A stretch of 64,000 bases of DNA from Cryobacterium luteum (lineage in GTDB: Bacteria > Actinomycetota > Actinomycetes > Actinomycetales > Microbacteriaceae): positions 62,001-126,000 of the forward strand of contig NZ_FOCN01000007.1 in the NCBI RefSeq assembly GCF_900110125.1. Direction: 5' to 3'. A program made the translations under genes and the position numbers. Within the stretch, counting starts at the first letter, position 1, and every line of letters starts with the position of its first letter. This document shows positions 1 to 8,346 of this stretch, one piece after another. Under the pieces are notes generated by a model. It was not told the origin of the DNA, made no database searches, and saw only the letters and a list, made by a program, of their open reading frames with translations.

Positions 1-1
1 T

Positions 2-985
2 CTGGCCGACGGTGACCTTGTCGTCGGCAAGAGCACGGTGCCGGTGGGAACCGCCGCGCGCCTCGCCGACCTGATCGAGGCCGGCAGCGGCGCGTCGCTG
101 GCCTGGAACCCCGAATTTTTGCGCGAGGGATTCGCCGTGCAGGACACCATTAGCCCTGACCGTCTCGTCTACGGGGTGGCGCCCGGCGCTCAAGGCGAGC
201 ACGCCACCGCGCTGCTCAACCAGATCTACGCCACGGCCCTCGCCGCCGACACCCCTCTGGTCATCACCGACTACGCCACCGCCGAGCTCGTCAAGGTCGC
301 CGCCAACGCGTTTCTCGCCACCAAGATCAGCTTTATCAACGCCATGGCTGAGATCGCCGAGGTCACCGGCGCCGACGTGACCCAGCTGGCGGATGCCATC
401 GGCTACGACGGCCGCATCGGCCGCCGTTTCCTGGGTGCCGGCGTCGGTTTCGGCGGCGGATGCCTGCCGAAGGATATTCGTGCCTTCACCGCGCGCGCCG
501 AAGAGCTGGGGCGCGGTGAGTCCGTGGCCTTCCTCAAGGAGATCGACAAGATCAACCTGCGACGCCGCCAGCGGGTCGTCGACCTCACCGTGGGAGCGCT
601 CGGCGACTCGGTTTATAACGCCAAGGTCGCGGTGCTCGGCCTGAGTTTCAAGCCGCACTCCGACGACGTGCGCGACTCGCCGGCGCTCGACGTTGCCGTG
701 CAGTTGCGCGGCCTGGGCGCCGAGGTGGTGGCGACCGACCCGCAGGCCATCGAGAACTCGCGGGCGCGGCATCCGCAGCTGCAGTATTCGTCGTCGCTCG
801 AAGACACCCTGCGGGGAGCGGATGCCGTCGTGCTCGTCACCGAGTGGCCGGAGTTTCGGCACCTCGACCCAGTTTGGGCCGGCGCGCTCGTGCGCACCAA
901 GACCGTGGTCGACGGCCGCAACGCCCTCGACCCCGCCGTCTGGCGTGCCGCCGGCTGGACCTACCACGGGCTCGGGCGCCCCTAG
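2..985 (+). CDS. ugd: UDP-glucose 6-dehydrogenase, 5' partial
   Basis: Oxidises UDP-glucose to UDP-glucuronate with NAD+ in the cytoplasm, supplying a sugar-acid precursor for the polysaccharide genes that follow. The frame is open to the window edge, so the start and the N-terminal Rossmann nucleotide-binding half are missing; 327 residues are visible. They begin in the conserved STVPVGT stretch and include the catalytic cysteine block GFGGGCLPKDIRAF. The C-terminal UDP-binding domain (LGLSFKPHSDDVRDSPA) is complete to the TAG stop. Related UDP-mannose/GDP-mannose dehydrogenases are a less likely alternative. Confidence 0.93.
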   Translation: MADGDLVVGKSTVPVGTAARLADLIEAGSGASLAWNPEFLREGFAVQDTISPDRLVYGVAPGAQGEHATALLNQIYATALAADTPLVITDYATAELVKVAANAFLATKISFINAMAEIAEVTGADVTQLADAIGYDGRIGRRFLGAGVGFGGGCLPKDIRAFTARAEELGRGESVAFLKEIDKINLRRRQRVVDLTVGALGDSVYNAKVAVLGLSFKPHSDDVRDSPALDVAVQLRGLGAEVVATDPQAIENSRARHPQLQYSSSLEDTLRGADAVVLVTEWPEFRHLDPVWAGALVRTKTVVDGRNALDPAVWRAAGWTYHGLGRP

Positions 986-1021
986 CCCGGGTCTCGTATC
1001 CACCTGCGGGGCCTGTGGACG

Positions 1022-1067
1022 GGGCCCGGAGCAGTGCTTTCCGGGCCCACCTTCGGCAACCGGGCAC
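1022..1067. repeat. GGGCCC-rich inverted repeat downstream of ugd (repeat family B, copy 1)
   Basis: Arms GGGCCCGG (1022-1029) and CCGGGCCC (1041-1048) flank an 11-nt loop and could end ugd transcription, although no T-tract follows. The reverse strand of 1041-1067 matches 4275-4301 at about 23 of 27 positions, so this is also one copy of a dispersed repeat. Confidence 0.5.
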
Positions 1068-1136
1068 AGTCTCTTAACGGGACCCACGGACGGGGCCGGG
1101 GCCCGTCCGAGCTGTACCCGACTTAGACTCGTATCA

Positions 1137-1891
1137 ATGGGGCTTCGGGGAGTGCTCATCGTGGCCCTCGCCGCCGCTGCGGCCTGGGGCGTGCACCTCG
1201 CCATACCGGGTATCCCCGGCTCACGCCGGCCGTCGTGCTCGGAATCGTCGTCGGACAGATCCCGGCCGCACGGCCAATGCTCGCCGGAACCCTTGCGCGC
1301 CCGGCCTGGCCGTCACCGCGAAACCGTTCATGCAGCTCGGGATCGTGCTGCTCGGCCTCACACTCAGCCTGGTCGACATCATGGCGCTCGGTTGGGTGAC
1401 CGTGCGCGAGCACCGTCGCCATCGTGCTCCTCACCTTCGCGGGCACCCTCGGGCTCGGCCGCTGGTTCGGGCTGCCCGGGCATGAGCCCCTACTCATAGC
1501 CACCGGATTCAGCATCTGTGGCGCCTCAGCGATCGGTGCCATGAGCGGGGTCGTCAAGGCCAGGGACGACGAAACTGCCACGCCGATCGCCTTGGTGACC
1601 CTGTGCGGAACCCTCGCGATCGCCGTGCTGCCGCTGCTGTGGCATCCGCTCGGCCTGAGCGCCCTGCAGTTCGGCCACTGGGTCGGCGCCGGCGTGCACG
1701 ACGTTGGCCAGGTTGTCGCAATTGCGCAGATCGCCGGGTCGACCGTGCTGGCCGTGGCCCTCGTCGTCAAACTCCCCCGGTGCAGAACGCAGCAGCGCAG
1801 ATCCGCTGACTCAGCCACCGGCATCCGCCCTCACCGGCGCGGTTGTGACGGTTGGGTAAACAACCGTGGGCGAGTTTGCCTCAATAGCTGA
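1137..1891 (+). pseudogene. Degraded YeiH/UPF0324 putative sulfate exporter family protein
   Basis: Three frames together spell one membrane protein of the YeiH (UPF0324) family. An ATG at 1137 opens MGLRGVLIVALAAAAAWGV. The match moves to another frame at LTPAVVLGIVVGQI (about 1220). It shifts again at GLAVTAKPFMQLGIVLLG (about 1300), and finally runs from about 1410 as AIVLLTFAGTLGLGRWFG through SICGASAIGAMSGVVKA and GAGVHDVGQVVAIAQIAGS. The last part diverges after VVKLPR and ends early, so the final membrane helices are missing. At least three frameshifts plus C-terminal loss mean no functional transporter can be made unless the assembly is wrong. The intact family has about 340 residues and 10-11 membrane helices. 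Confidence 0.8.
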
Positions 1892-1971
1892 GATTACGTC
1901 ATAATCGCAGGACGTGCCCGAATGTCGGGCCGAACAGGTACCAGTTCCGAAACCCGAGTCGGAGGCTATAC

Positions 1972-4191
1972 ATGTCCGTTCAGTCCGTCCTGGAACGCCA
2001 CGAGCGCGCCCCCGATCCCGCCGGCCCCACCCGGGGCAAGTCCGCCACCCGCACCTTCCGCGGCGACATCGAGGGCTTGCGCGCGGTCGCCGTGATCGTC
2101 GTCATTCTCGACCACCTGCTCGGCTGGCCGTCGGGCGGATTCATCGGCGTCGACATCTTCTTCGTCATCTCCGGCTTTCTCATCACGAGCCTGCTGCTCA
2201 AGGAGCACGCCCGCACCGGCCGGATCTCCCTCGTGGACTTCTATCGCCGCCGCATCCGCCGCATCCTGCCGGTGTCGTTGCTCGTACTCGTCGTCACTGT
2301 CGCCGTCGGCTACCTGCTGCTGCCGGGCGCGCGCGCCCTCAGCACCCTGTGGGACGGCATCTACTCCGCCCTGTTCGTCGCCAACTGGCACTTCGCCTTC
2401 GTCGGAACCGACTATCTGCAAGCCACCAACGCCGTCTCCCCGCTGCAGCACTACTGGTCGCTCGCGGTCGAGGAACAGTTTTACTTCGTCTGGCCGTTCC
2501 TGCTCATCGTCATCTTCGCCCTCACCGGCCGCCGCACACTGAGCGCCCGCGCCCTCGTGACCATGGTTGCCGTCACGACCGGCGTCATCACCGTCGCGTT
2601 CCTGGCCTGGAGCTTCTTCGAAACGTCGACGAGCCCCGCTATCGCCTACTTCTCAACCGGCGCTCGCGCCTGGGAGCTCGGCATCGGCGCCCTCCTCGCC
2701 GCCGCAGCACCCGGCATCGCCAAGCTTTCGGCCGCCGTGCGTCCCGTGCTCGCCTGGCTCGGCCTCGCCCTCATCGTCGCCAGCCTCGTGCTGATCAGCC
2801 GCGACTCGCCGTTCCCCGCGCCGTGGGGTCTGCTGCCCGTCGCCGGAAGCGCCCTCGTCATCGCCGCCGGCATCGGTCGGCCCGAGCAGCGGCTGCTCTT
2901 TCCGCTAACCAATCCGGTGAGCCGCTACATCGGCAAGATCTCCTACTCCCTCTATCTCTGGCACTTTCCGGTCGCCATTCTGCTCGCCACCGTCTTCGCC
3001 ACCGACTCGCCGGTCTACCTGCCGCTGGCGTTTGGGCTCATGCTGGCCCTCTCGGTGTTCTCCTTTCACTTCGTCGAGGACCCCATTCGGCACTCACTCT
3101 GGCTCGAGAATTCCCAGACCCGCCAGCGAGAACGGATGCGCCGCCCCGCCACCCGGCACCGCCCCGGCCTCACCGCGGCCCAGGGCTGGATCGGCGCCCT
3201 CGTCGTCGTCACCCTCGTCATCGTGTCGGTCTCCTTTGTAGCGCTGAAGGGCGGCGCGTCGTCGGGCCCGGCCGCCGGCCCGGCCGCTCTCGGCGCGGAC
3301 GCCAACCTGGGCATCGAGACGCCCGCTGAACCGGCCACCCTGTTGGCCGCCCGACAGGCAGCCATCACCGCGGCCCTGGCCGCGACCGCGTGGCCCGAAA
3401 CCACCCCGGCTTTCGACGCGCTCGGCGACAACTCCGGCGCCCCGGAGTGGATTGACGACAACTGCCTCTCGGTCAGCGCGAAGAACGCCGCCGGATGCCG
3501 CTACGGCGACCCGGCCGCGACGAAGACCGCGGTGCTGCTCGGGGATTCCATGGCGATCAGCTATATGCCCGCCATTCGCGCCGCCCTCGAACCGCTCGGC
3601 TACAACGTTCACTCGCTCACCATGTTCTCCTGCCCGGCCGTCAATATCTCGGTCGCCCCCAAGAACGCCTCCGACGCCTCGGCCGCCACCTGCGACGACC
3701 ACCACGCCTGGGTCTACGCTGAGGTCGCCCGGCTCTCGCCCGACCTCGTGATCATGTCGAGCCTGGCCGGCTCCATCGTGCGCCTCGCCAGCGGCAATGA
3801 AGGAGCCGTAGCGCTCACCGAATGGCAGACCGCGACCGCCGACACCATCACTGCGCTGCAGGGGTCTACCGAGCACGTGGCGGTGCTGTCACCGCCGCCG
3901 GCCAGCACGCCGTTCGCGGAGTGCAAAACCCTCACGAGCAACCCGGCCGATTGCGCGTACAGCCCGTCGAGCCTCTACCAAAAGGTCGTAGCGGCGGAGC
4001 AGTCCGCGGTCGAAGGGCACGGCGACTTCGCCCAGTACGTGAACGTCGTGCCCTGGCTCTGCGTCGACAGCAGCTGCCCGGCCGTCATCGACAACACCCC
4101 GGTGTTCTTCGACGGCCAGCACTTCGTGCGCGAGGCGAGCACCCAGCTCGGCCCGTTGCTCGCCGAGGCTCTGTTCCCGCCGGCTGCATAG
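1972..4191 (+). CDS. OafA/YrhL-type acyltransferase with C-terminal SGNH domain
   Basis: Membrane-bound O-acyltransferase expected to move acetyl or similar groups onto a cell-surface glycan. The 739 residues start at an ATG preceded by GGAGG (1961-1965). Residues about 25-375 form the acyltransferase-3 domain with roughly ten helices and the hallmark blocks FRGDIEGLRAVAV, GGFIGVDIFFVISGFLI and YYWSLAVEEQFYF-like HYWSLAVEEQFYF. One further helix (about 405-425) leads to an extracytoplasmic SGNH hydrolase-like domain with GDS (Ser526) and DGQH (Asp714, His717). This OafA-SGNH architecture is typical of peptidoglycan or polysaccharide O-acetyltransferases; its setting between ugd and an LCP gene favours exopolysaccharide. 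Confidence 0.88.
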   Translation: MSVQSVLERHERAPDPAGPTRGKSATRTFRGDIEGLRAVAVIVVILDHLLGWPSGGFIGVDIFFVISGFLITSLLLKEHARTGRISLVDFYRRRIRRILPVSLLVLVVTVAVGYLLLPGARALSTLWDGIYSALFVANWHFAFVGTDYLQATNAVSPLQHYWSLAVEEQFYFVWPFLLIVIFALTGRRTLSARALVTMVAVTTGVITVAFLAWSFFETSTSPAIAYFSTGARAWELGIGALLAAAAPGIAKLSAAVRPVLAWLGLALIVASLVLISRDSPFPAPWGLLPVAGSALVIAAGIGRPEQRLLFPLTNPVSRYIGKISYSLYLWHFPVAILLATVFATDSPVYLPLAFGLMLALSVFSFHFVEDPIRHSLWLENSQTRQRERMRRPATRHRPGLTAAQGWIGALVVVTLVIVSVSFVALKGGASSGPAAGPAALGADANLGIETPAEPATLLAARQAAITAALAATAWPETTPAFDALGDNSGAPEWIDDNCLSVSAKNAAGCRYGDPAATKTAVLLGDSMAISYMPAIRAALEPLGYNVHSLTMFSCPAVNISVAPKNASDASAATCDDHHAWVYAEVARLSPDLVIMSSLAGSIVRLASGNEGAVALTEWQTATADTITALQGSTEHVAVLSPPPASTPFAECKTLTSNPADCAYSPSSLYQKVVAAEQSAVEGHGDFAQYVNVVPWLCVDSSCPAVIDNTPVFFDGQHFVREASTQLGPLLAEALFPPAA

Positions 4192-4227
4192 GCGTCCTGC
4201 GGCGCCCGTTCAGAAGGTGGGTCATAT

Positions 4228-4301
4228 TTCCGGGCCCGGGCCCGGAAACTGGGCCCAGGTTAGGGCGGTTTCATGGGCCCAGTTGCATAAGGTGGGCCCG
4301 G
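4228..4301. repeat. GGGCCC-rich palindromic region between convergent genes (family B, copy 2)
   Basis: It holds a perfect 20-bp palindrome (4228-4247) followed by a stem of AACTGGGCCCA (4247-4257) and TGGGCCCAGTT (4274-4284). The last part, 4275-4301, matches the reverse strand of 1041-1067. It lies between two convergent genes, so it may end both transcripts. Confidence 0.5.
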
Positions 4302-4372
4302 CACGTAGTGGCAGCATCTGCGGGCGTGGGAATTCTGTCGCTCGCGCGGCCGAACGCTGATCGCGCCGGCCG

Positions 4373-4996
4373 TCAGTGCTCGCGCGGCCGAAACTCGCGC
4401 GGCCAGTCGCTCGCCCGAATGCGCTGAATCTCCTTGACCTCGCCGAGGGTTCCCCACTCGTCGAGACCCAGGCGTGACAGCGGGCGCAGCTTGCCAATGA
4501 GCGGATGCGCCCCGTCCAGCACCGCAGACGACACCGCTACCTGCGTCACCTCGCCGAACACGAGCGTGCAGTCGCCCATCGCCAGGGTCGAGTGCAGGCG
4601 GCATTCGATCGCCGCGGGGGACTCGGCCACCCGCATCGAGGCCACGGTCAGGCTCGGCTCCCTGGTGAGCCCGGCGCGGTCGAACTCGCTCTCGTCCGCT
4701 GCGAAGTCGGTGCCGGTCGCGTTGACCTCCTCAAACAGCGATTCCGGCGTGAAGTTCACCACGAAATCCCCGGTCGCGACGATATTGCGCACGGTGTCCT
4801 TCACCCCAACCGAGGTGAACTGCACGATGGCCGGCGAAACGGATGCCACGGTGAAGAACGAATGCGGCGCCAGGTTGTCGACACCCGCCGCCGACCGGCT
4901 CGACACCCACGCGATCGGTCGCGGCACAACGAGCGAATTGAGCAGGCGGTAGAAGTCGCGGCGGGGAAGGTCTCGGGGATCAAAGTCAGTGCGCAC
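4373..4996 (-). CDS. Flavin reductase family protein
   Basis: Predicted FMN-binding split-barrel protein of the flavoredoxin/flavin reductase family (207 residues). Such proteins reduce flavin with NAD(P)H or use bound FMN for small-molecule reduction. The N-terminal FMN-binding core is clear: FYRLLNSLVVPRPIAWVSS, NLAPHSFFTVASVSPAIVQF and TGDFVVNFT. The start is a GTG at 4996. It is transcribed alone, divergently from the HAD gene and convergently with the acyltransferase. No substrate can be named from context and it appears unrelated to polysaccharide synthesis. Confidence 0.85.
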   Translation of the reverse strand: MRTDFDPRDLPRRDFYRLLNSLVVPRPIAWVSSRSAAGVDNLAPHSFFTVASVSPAIVQFTSVGVKDTVRNIVATGDFVVNFTPESLFEEVNATGTDFAADESEFDRAGLTREPSLTVASMRVAESPAAIECRLHSTLAMGDCTLVFGEVTQVAVSSAVLDGAHPLIGKLRPLSRLGLDEWGTLGEVKEIQRIRASDWPREFRPREH

Positions 4997-5150
4997 CCGC
5001 TCAGGCTAACAACTCCCGCCGCTGCGACGCCCCGATATGCAAGCCCCACCCGCCGCCAACCCGCTTTGCCGCCACCGCGCAGCCTCGTCCGCCCTGCCAC
5101 CCCGCCACCGCGCACAGCAGCCCGACGCTTGCCGCCGATAGAGTGGCCTG

Positions 5151-5918
5151 ATGCCTACTCTTCCCCGCCTGGTGGCCTTCGACCTGGACGATACGCTCGC
5201 ACCGTCCAAATCCGCGCTCGACCCGAGCATGATCGACCTGCTCGTGAAGCTGCTCGACGTCACCGAGGTCTGCATCATCTCCGGGGGCCAGTTCGGTCAG
5301 TTCCAGGCGCAGATCATCGACAACCTGCCGGAAATCGGCCCGGAACAGCTCGCCCGCCTGCACCTTATGCCCACCTGCGGCACCCAGTACTATCGAGCCG
5401 ATGCCCAGGGGTGGACCCAGATCTACGCTGAAAACCTCAGCGACGACCAAAAGACGCGGGCCCTCGCCGCGGTCGAGCAGACCGCGCGCAGCCTCGGCTT
5501 CTGGGAGAGCGACACGTGGGGGCCGATTCTCGAAGACCGCGGCTCACAGATCACCTTCTCCGCACTCGGTCAGGCCGCCCCGGTCGCCGCCAAGATCGCC
5601 TGGGATTCCAGCGGCGAGAAGAAGAATACGCTGCGCGAGGCCGTGCAGGCCCTGCTGCCCGATCTCGAGGTGCGTTCCGGCGGATCGACATCCGTTGATA
5701 TCACCCGGCAGGGTATCGACAAGGCCTACGGCATGAAGCGCCTCGCCGACCTCACCGGTGTCGACCTCGACGACATGCTGTTCGTCGGCGACCGCCTCGA
5801 CGAGAACGGCAACGACTACCCGGTCAAGGTGCTCGGCGTGGAATGCATCGCCGTCGAAGGCTGGCCGAACACCGCAGCCCTGCTCGAAGATCTGATCCCC
5901 CGCTACGTCACTGTCTGA
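5151..5918 (+). CDS. HAD-IIB hydrolase resembling alpha-phosphomannomutase
   Basis: Cytoplasmic HAD-superfamily enzyme of 255 residues. The catalytic motif FDLDDTLAPSKS lies at residues 9-20, motif II at IISGGQFGQ, and the C-terminal magnesium motif at FVGDRLDENGND. The cap segment EDRGSQITFSALGQ and the GGSTSVDITRQGIDKAYG block resemble eukaryotic-type phosphomannomutases (PMM2), so conversion of mannose-6-phosphate to mannose-1-phosphate for GDP-mannose is possible. A plain sugar phosphatase of the Cof/SupH type is the alternative. A mannose-phosphate role would suit the surrounding polysaccharide locus, but that is inference. Confidence 0.8.
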   Translation: MPTLPRLVAFDLDDTLAPSKSALDPSMIDLLVKLLDVTEVCIISGGQFGQFQAQIIDNLPEIGPEQLARLHLMPTCGTQYYRADAQGWTQIYAENLSDDQKTRALAAVEQTARSLGFWESDTWGPILEDRGSQITFSALGQAAPVAAKIAWDSSGEKKNTLREAVQALLPDLEVRSGGSTSVDITRQGIDKAYGMKRLADLTGVDLDDMLFVGDRLDENGNDYPVKVLGVECIAVEGWPNTAALLEDLIPRYVTV

Positions 5919-5991
5919 TCCACCGCCCGCCCTCTTTATTACCCTGCCCCCGGCTGTTCCCCTTCCTTCACCCCTGCCCCCCTCTTTTTCT

Positions 5992-6087
5992 GCGCATAAC
6001 TCCTGCAAATTCGCAGTGGGAAAAGGCGCATCCGCGTGATTCCGGGGGCCTTTCTGGAGCCGGCAACAAATTGCAGGAGTTATGCGC
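5992..6087. repeat. 96-bp hairpin element with 17-bp terminal inverted repeats (family A, copy 1)
   Basis: GCGCATAACTCCTGCAA (5992-6008) and its exact complement TTGCAGGAGTTATGCGC (6071-6087) bound the element. It sits 73 bp after the HAD gene stop and before the LCP gene. A second copy with the same ends and a related inner right half lies at 39891-39983. It has no coding capacity and looks like a MITE- or BIME-like element or a structured transcript end. Confidence 0.7.
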
Positions 6088-6236
6088 CAGATGGCCCGCG
6101 ACAGGCGGGCGGCGCACACCCAGTAGTGCTTTTACCCCCAGTCCGGGGCTGACCGGGAGCTAGCCCATTCCGCGCAGTGGGTGACGGGCCTACGGTGTGC
6201 ACACCGCTCCCGAATGCGGTAGCAGGAGGCAGCACC

Positions 6237-7238
6237 GTGCCGTACGCACTCCGTCACCAGCGCCGCACCAGAGGCTGGCACATCGTCATGGGCAGCGTTC
6301 TGGCCCTTGTTCTTCTCGGTGCCGGCGCCGGCGGGGTCGGCGCCTACAAACTCAGCCGATCCTTCGACGACCAGGTCGCCACCCTCAGCACGGTCTTCCC
6401 GCCCGCCGCCGTGCGCCCACCGGCAAGCGTCGGCGCGGTTGCCGAAGCCCAGAATATTCTCGTACTCGGCTCCGACAGGCGCGGCGCGCACAACGCGTCG
6501 ATCACCGACCTGACCGGCCAGCGCTCCGACGTGATCATGGTCGTGCACATCCCGGCCGACCGCGAGGGTGTCTGGGTCATGTCTATCCTGCGTGACAGCT
6601 GGCTGGAGATCCCGGGCCACGGCCAGGCCAAGATCAACGCGGCGCTCTCCTGGGGCGGAGTTCCGCTCGCCGTCGAGACAGTGGAAGGCCTGATCAAGAC
6701 ACGCATCGACCATGTCGCCGTGGTCGATTTCGAGGGTTTTCAAGCCATAACGGATGCCGTCGGCGGCGTCGAAATCGACAACCCCGTAGCGTTTGCATCG
6801 TCCAAGCTCAAGGGTCATACTTTCGCGGTCGGCAAGCAGGTCGTGACCGGAGCCGAGGCGCTCGCCTACGCGCGGGAGCGCTACGCCTTCGCCGACGGCG
6901 ACTTCACCAGGGTGCGCAATCAGCAGCGACTCTTCAAGGCCATGTTGAGCACCGTCATGAGTTCACGAACGGTGACCAATCCGGCCACTCTGACCAGATT
7001 AATCGAGCAGGTCACCCCGTGGATCGCCGTGGATGACGGCCTCGATTTCGCCTACCTCACCGGCCTCGAGCTGCAATTGCGTGACCTGCACGGCAGCGAC
7101 CTCACCTTCTTCACCCTGCCAACGAACGGAACCGGAACGTCCGCCAACGGGCAGTCCATCGTGAACATCGCCACCGACGAGCTCGCCCCCTTGCAGGAGG
7201 CCTTCCAGACCGACACGCTCGCGCAATATGCCCCCTAG
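6237..7238 (+). CDS. LytR-CpsA-Psr (LCP) family glycopolymer transferase
   Basis: Membrane-anchored enzyme that transfers polyprenyl-phosphate-linked glycopolymers to peptidoglycan on the outer face of the membrane. The GTG start at 6237 is chosen because AGGAGG lies at 6224-6229; an in-frame start at 6177 has no such site. The 333-residue protein has a short basic N-terminus, one membrane helix (about residues 15-38) and the LCP catalytic domain (about 75-290). Visible motifs are NILVLGSDRR, QRSDVIMVV, SILRDSWLEIPG, AKINAALSWGG and YARERYAFADGDFTRVRNQQ. Its place in the locus suggests it anchors the exopolysaccharide to the wall. Confidence 0.92.
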   Translation: MPYALRHQRRTRGWHIVMGSVLALVLLGAGAGGVGAYKLSRSFDDQVATLSTVFPPAAVRPPASVGAVAEAQNILVLGSDRRGAHNASITDLTGQRSDVIMVVHIPADREGVWVMSILRDSWLEIPGHGQAKINAALSWGGVPLAVETVEGLIKTRIDHVAVVDFEGFQAITDAVGGVEIDNPVAFASSKLKGHTFAVGKQVVTGAEALAYARERYAFADGDFTRVRNQQRLFKAMLSTVMSSRTVTNPATLTRLIEQVTPWIAVDDGLDFAYLTGLELQLRDLHGSDLTFFTLPTNGTGTSANGQSIVNIATDELAPLQEAFQTDTLAQYAP

Positions 7239-7272
7239 AAGCCGGTCCGAGATACCATCTTGAGTTTTTCTC

Positions 7273-8346
7273 GTGTACATTTCGCTTGTGAAAGAGATAC
7301 AGGCCCCCGAGAATCGCGAGTGGATCAACTTCGCCAAGGGCGCGGCGATCATCCTCGTCGTGCTCTACCACTCGTCGTTGTTCCTCAACGACCTGGGGCT
7401 GGCCGGCAGCACCCCGCGGCTGCGCCTCGTGCTCAGCTACTTTCCCATGCCGGTGTTCTTCTTCATCGCCGGTCTCACCGCCCGGCGCATGCTCACCTGG
7501 AGCCTGTCGGATCTGTGGCGCCGCCGCCTGCTCACCCTGGTCTACCTGTACCTGCTGTGGTCGCTCATTCGGGTTGTGTTCTACCTCGTCGTGCCGCACC
7601 TGCGCGGCACCGAACGGTCCCCGACCGACCTGCTCAATATGGTGCTGCTGCCGGTCTGGCCCACCAGCAGCTATTGGTTCATTTGGGCCCTGGCACTGTT
7701 CACCTTGCTGGCCTGGCTGCTGCGTAAATTGCCGGTCGGAGTGCAGATCGGTCTCGCCGGCGCCCTGGCCATCCTGTCGACAACGCCGGGAGTGCTCGAT
7801 CTCGACAATGTCGGCTGGGACCGGGTCGCCGCCAACTTCATCTTCTTCATCCTTGCCGTTTATTTTCCACGCACCGTATACCGCCTCGCCGCCCGGGTGC
7901 GCGTCTGGCATGCCGCGGTGCTCGTCGTGGTTTATGTCGGCCTCGCCGCAGTGCTCGTGCTCCTGCACCTCTCACGGGTGCCCGGCCTGATTCTGCTCGA
8001 AAGCGCCGTCGCCGTCGCGATGGGCGTAGCCCTGGCCACCCTTCTGGTGCGAGTGAAGTGGCTGAACTTCATGAACACGCTGGGCCAATACAGTTTTCAG
8101 ATCTACCTGCTGCACCTGTTTCTCGTGGCCAGCGCCCTCGCGCTGCTCGCCCCGTTCGCCGAAGCGTTCTGGCTGCAGCGCGCCGGTAATGCCCTCCCGT
8201 TTTTGCTCGCTGCCCTCGTGCTCGTCGCCTCGCTCTACCTCGCCAAGCTCCTACGCCGGTACTCCTTTCTGTGGGTTAGTCCCTTCCGCAAACGCCAGAC
8301 CAAAATCGTCTCGCATCGGGCCTCATTGAACGGAGACCTGCTGTGA
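7273..8346 (+). CDS. Acyltransferase-3 family membrane protein
   Basis: Polytopic acyltransferase of 357 residues with about ten helices and the family signature near the N-terminus: REWINFAKGAAIILVVLYHSS and FPMPVFFFIAGL. No SGNH domain is attached, unlike the larger enzyme at 1972-4191. The GTG start at 7273 has only a weak GAG upstream; a GTG at 7288 is equally possible. The stop overlaps the next gene's start (GTGA), so it is co-translated with the esterase lipoprotein. It probably adds acyl groups to the repeat unit or polymer. Confidence 0.82.
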   Translation: MYISLVKEIQAPENREWINFAKGAAIILVVLYHSSLFLNDLGLAGSTPRLRLVLSYFPMPVFFFIAGLTARRMLTWSLSDLWRRRLLTLVYLYLLWSLIRVVFYLVVPHLRGTERSPTDLLNMVLLPVWPTSSYWFIWALALFTLLAWLLRKLPVGVQIGLAGALAILSTTPGVLDLDNVGWDRVAANFIFFILAVYFPRTVYRLAARVRVWHAAVLVVVYVGLAAVLVLLHLSRVPGLILLESAVAVAMGVALATLLVRVKWLNFMNTLGQYSFQIYLLHLFLVASALALLAPFAEAFWLQRAGNALPFLLAALVLVASLYLAKLLRRYSFLWVSPFRKRQTKIVSHRASLNGDLL

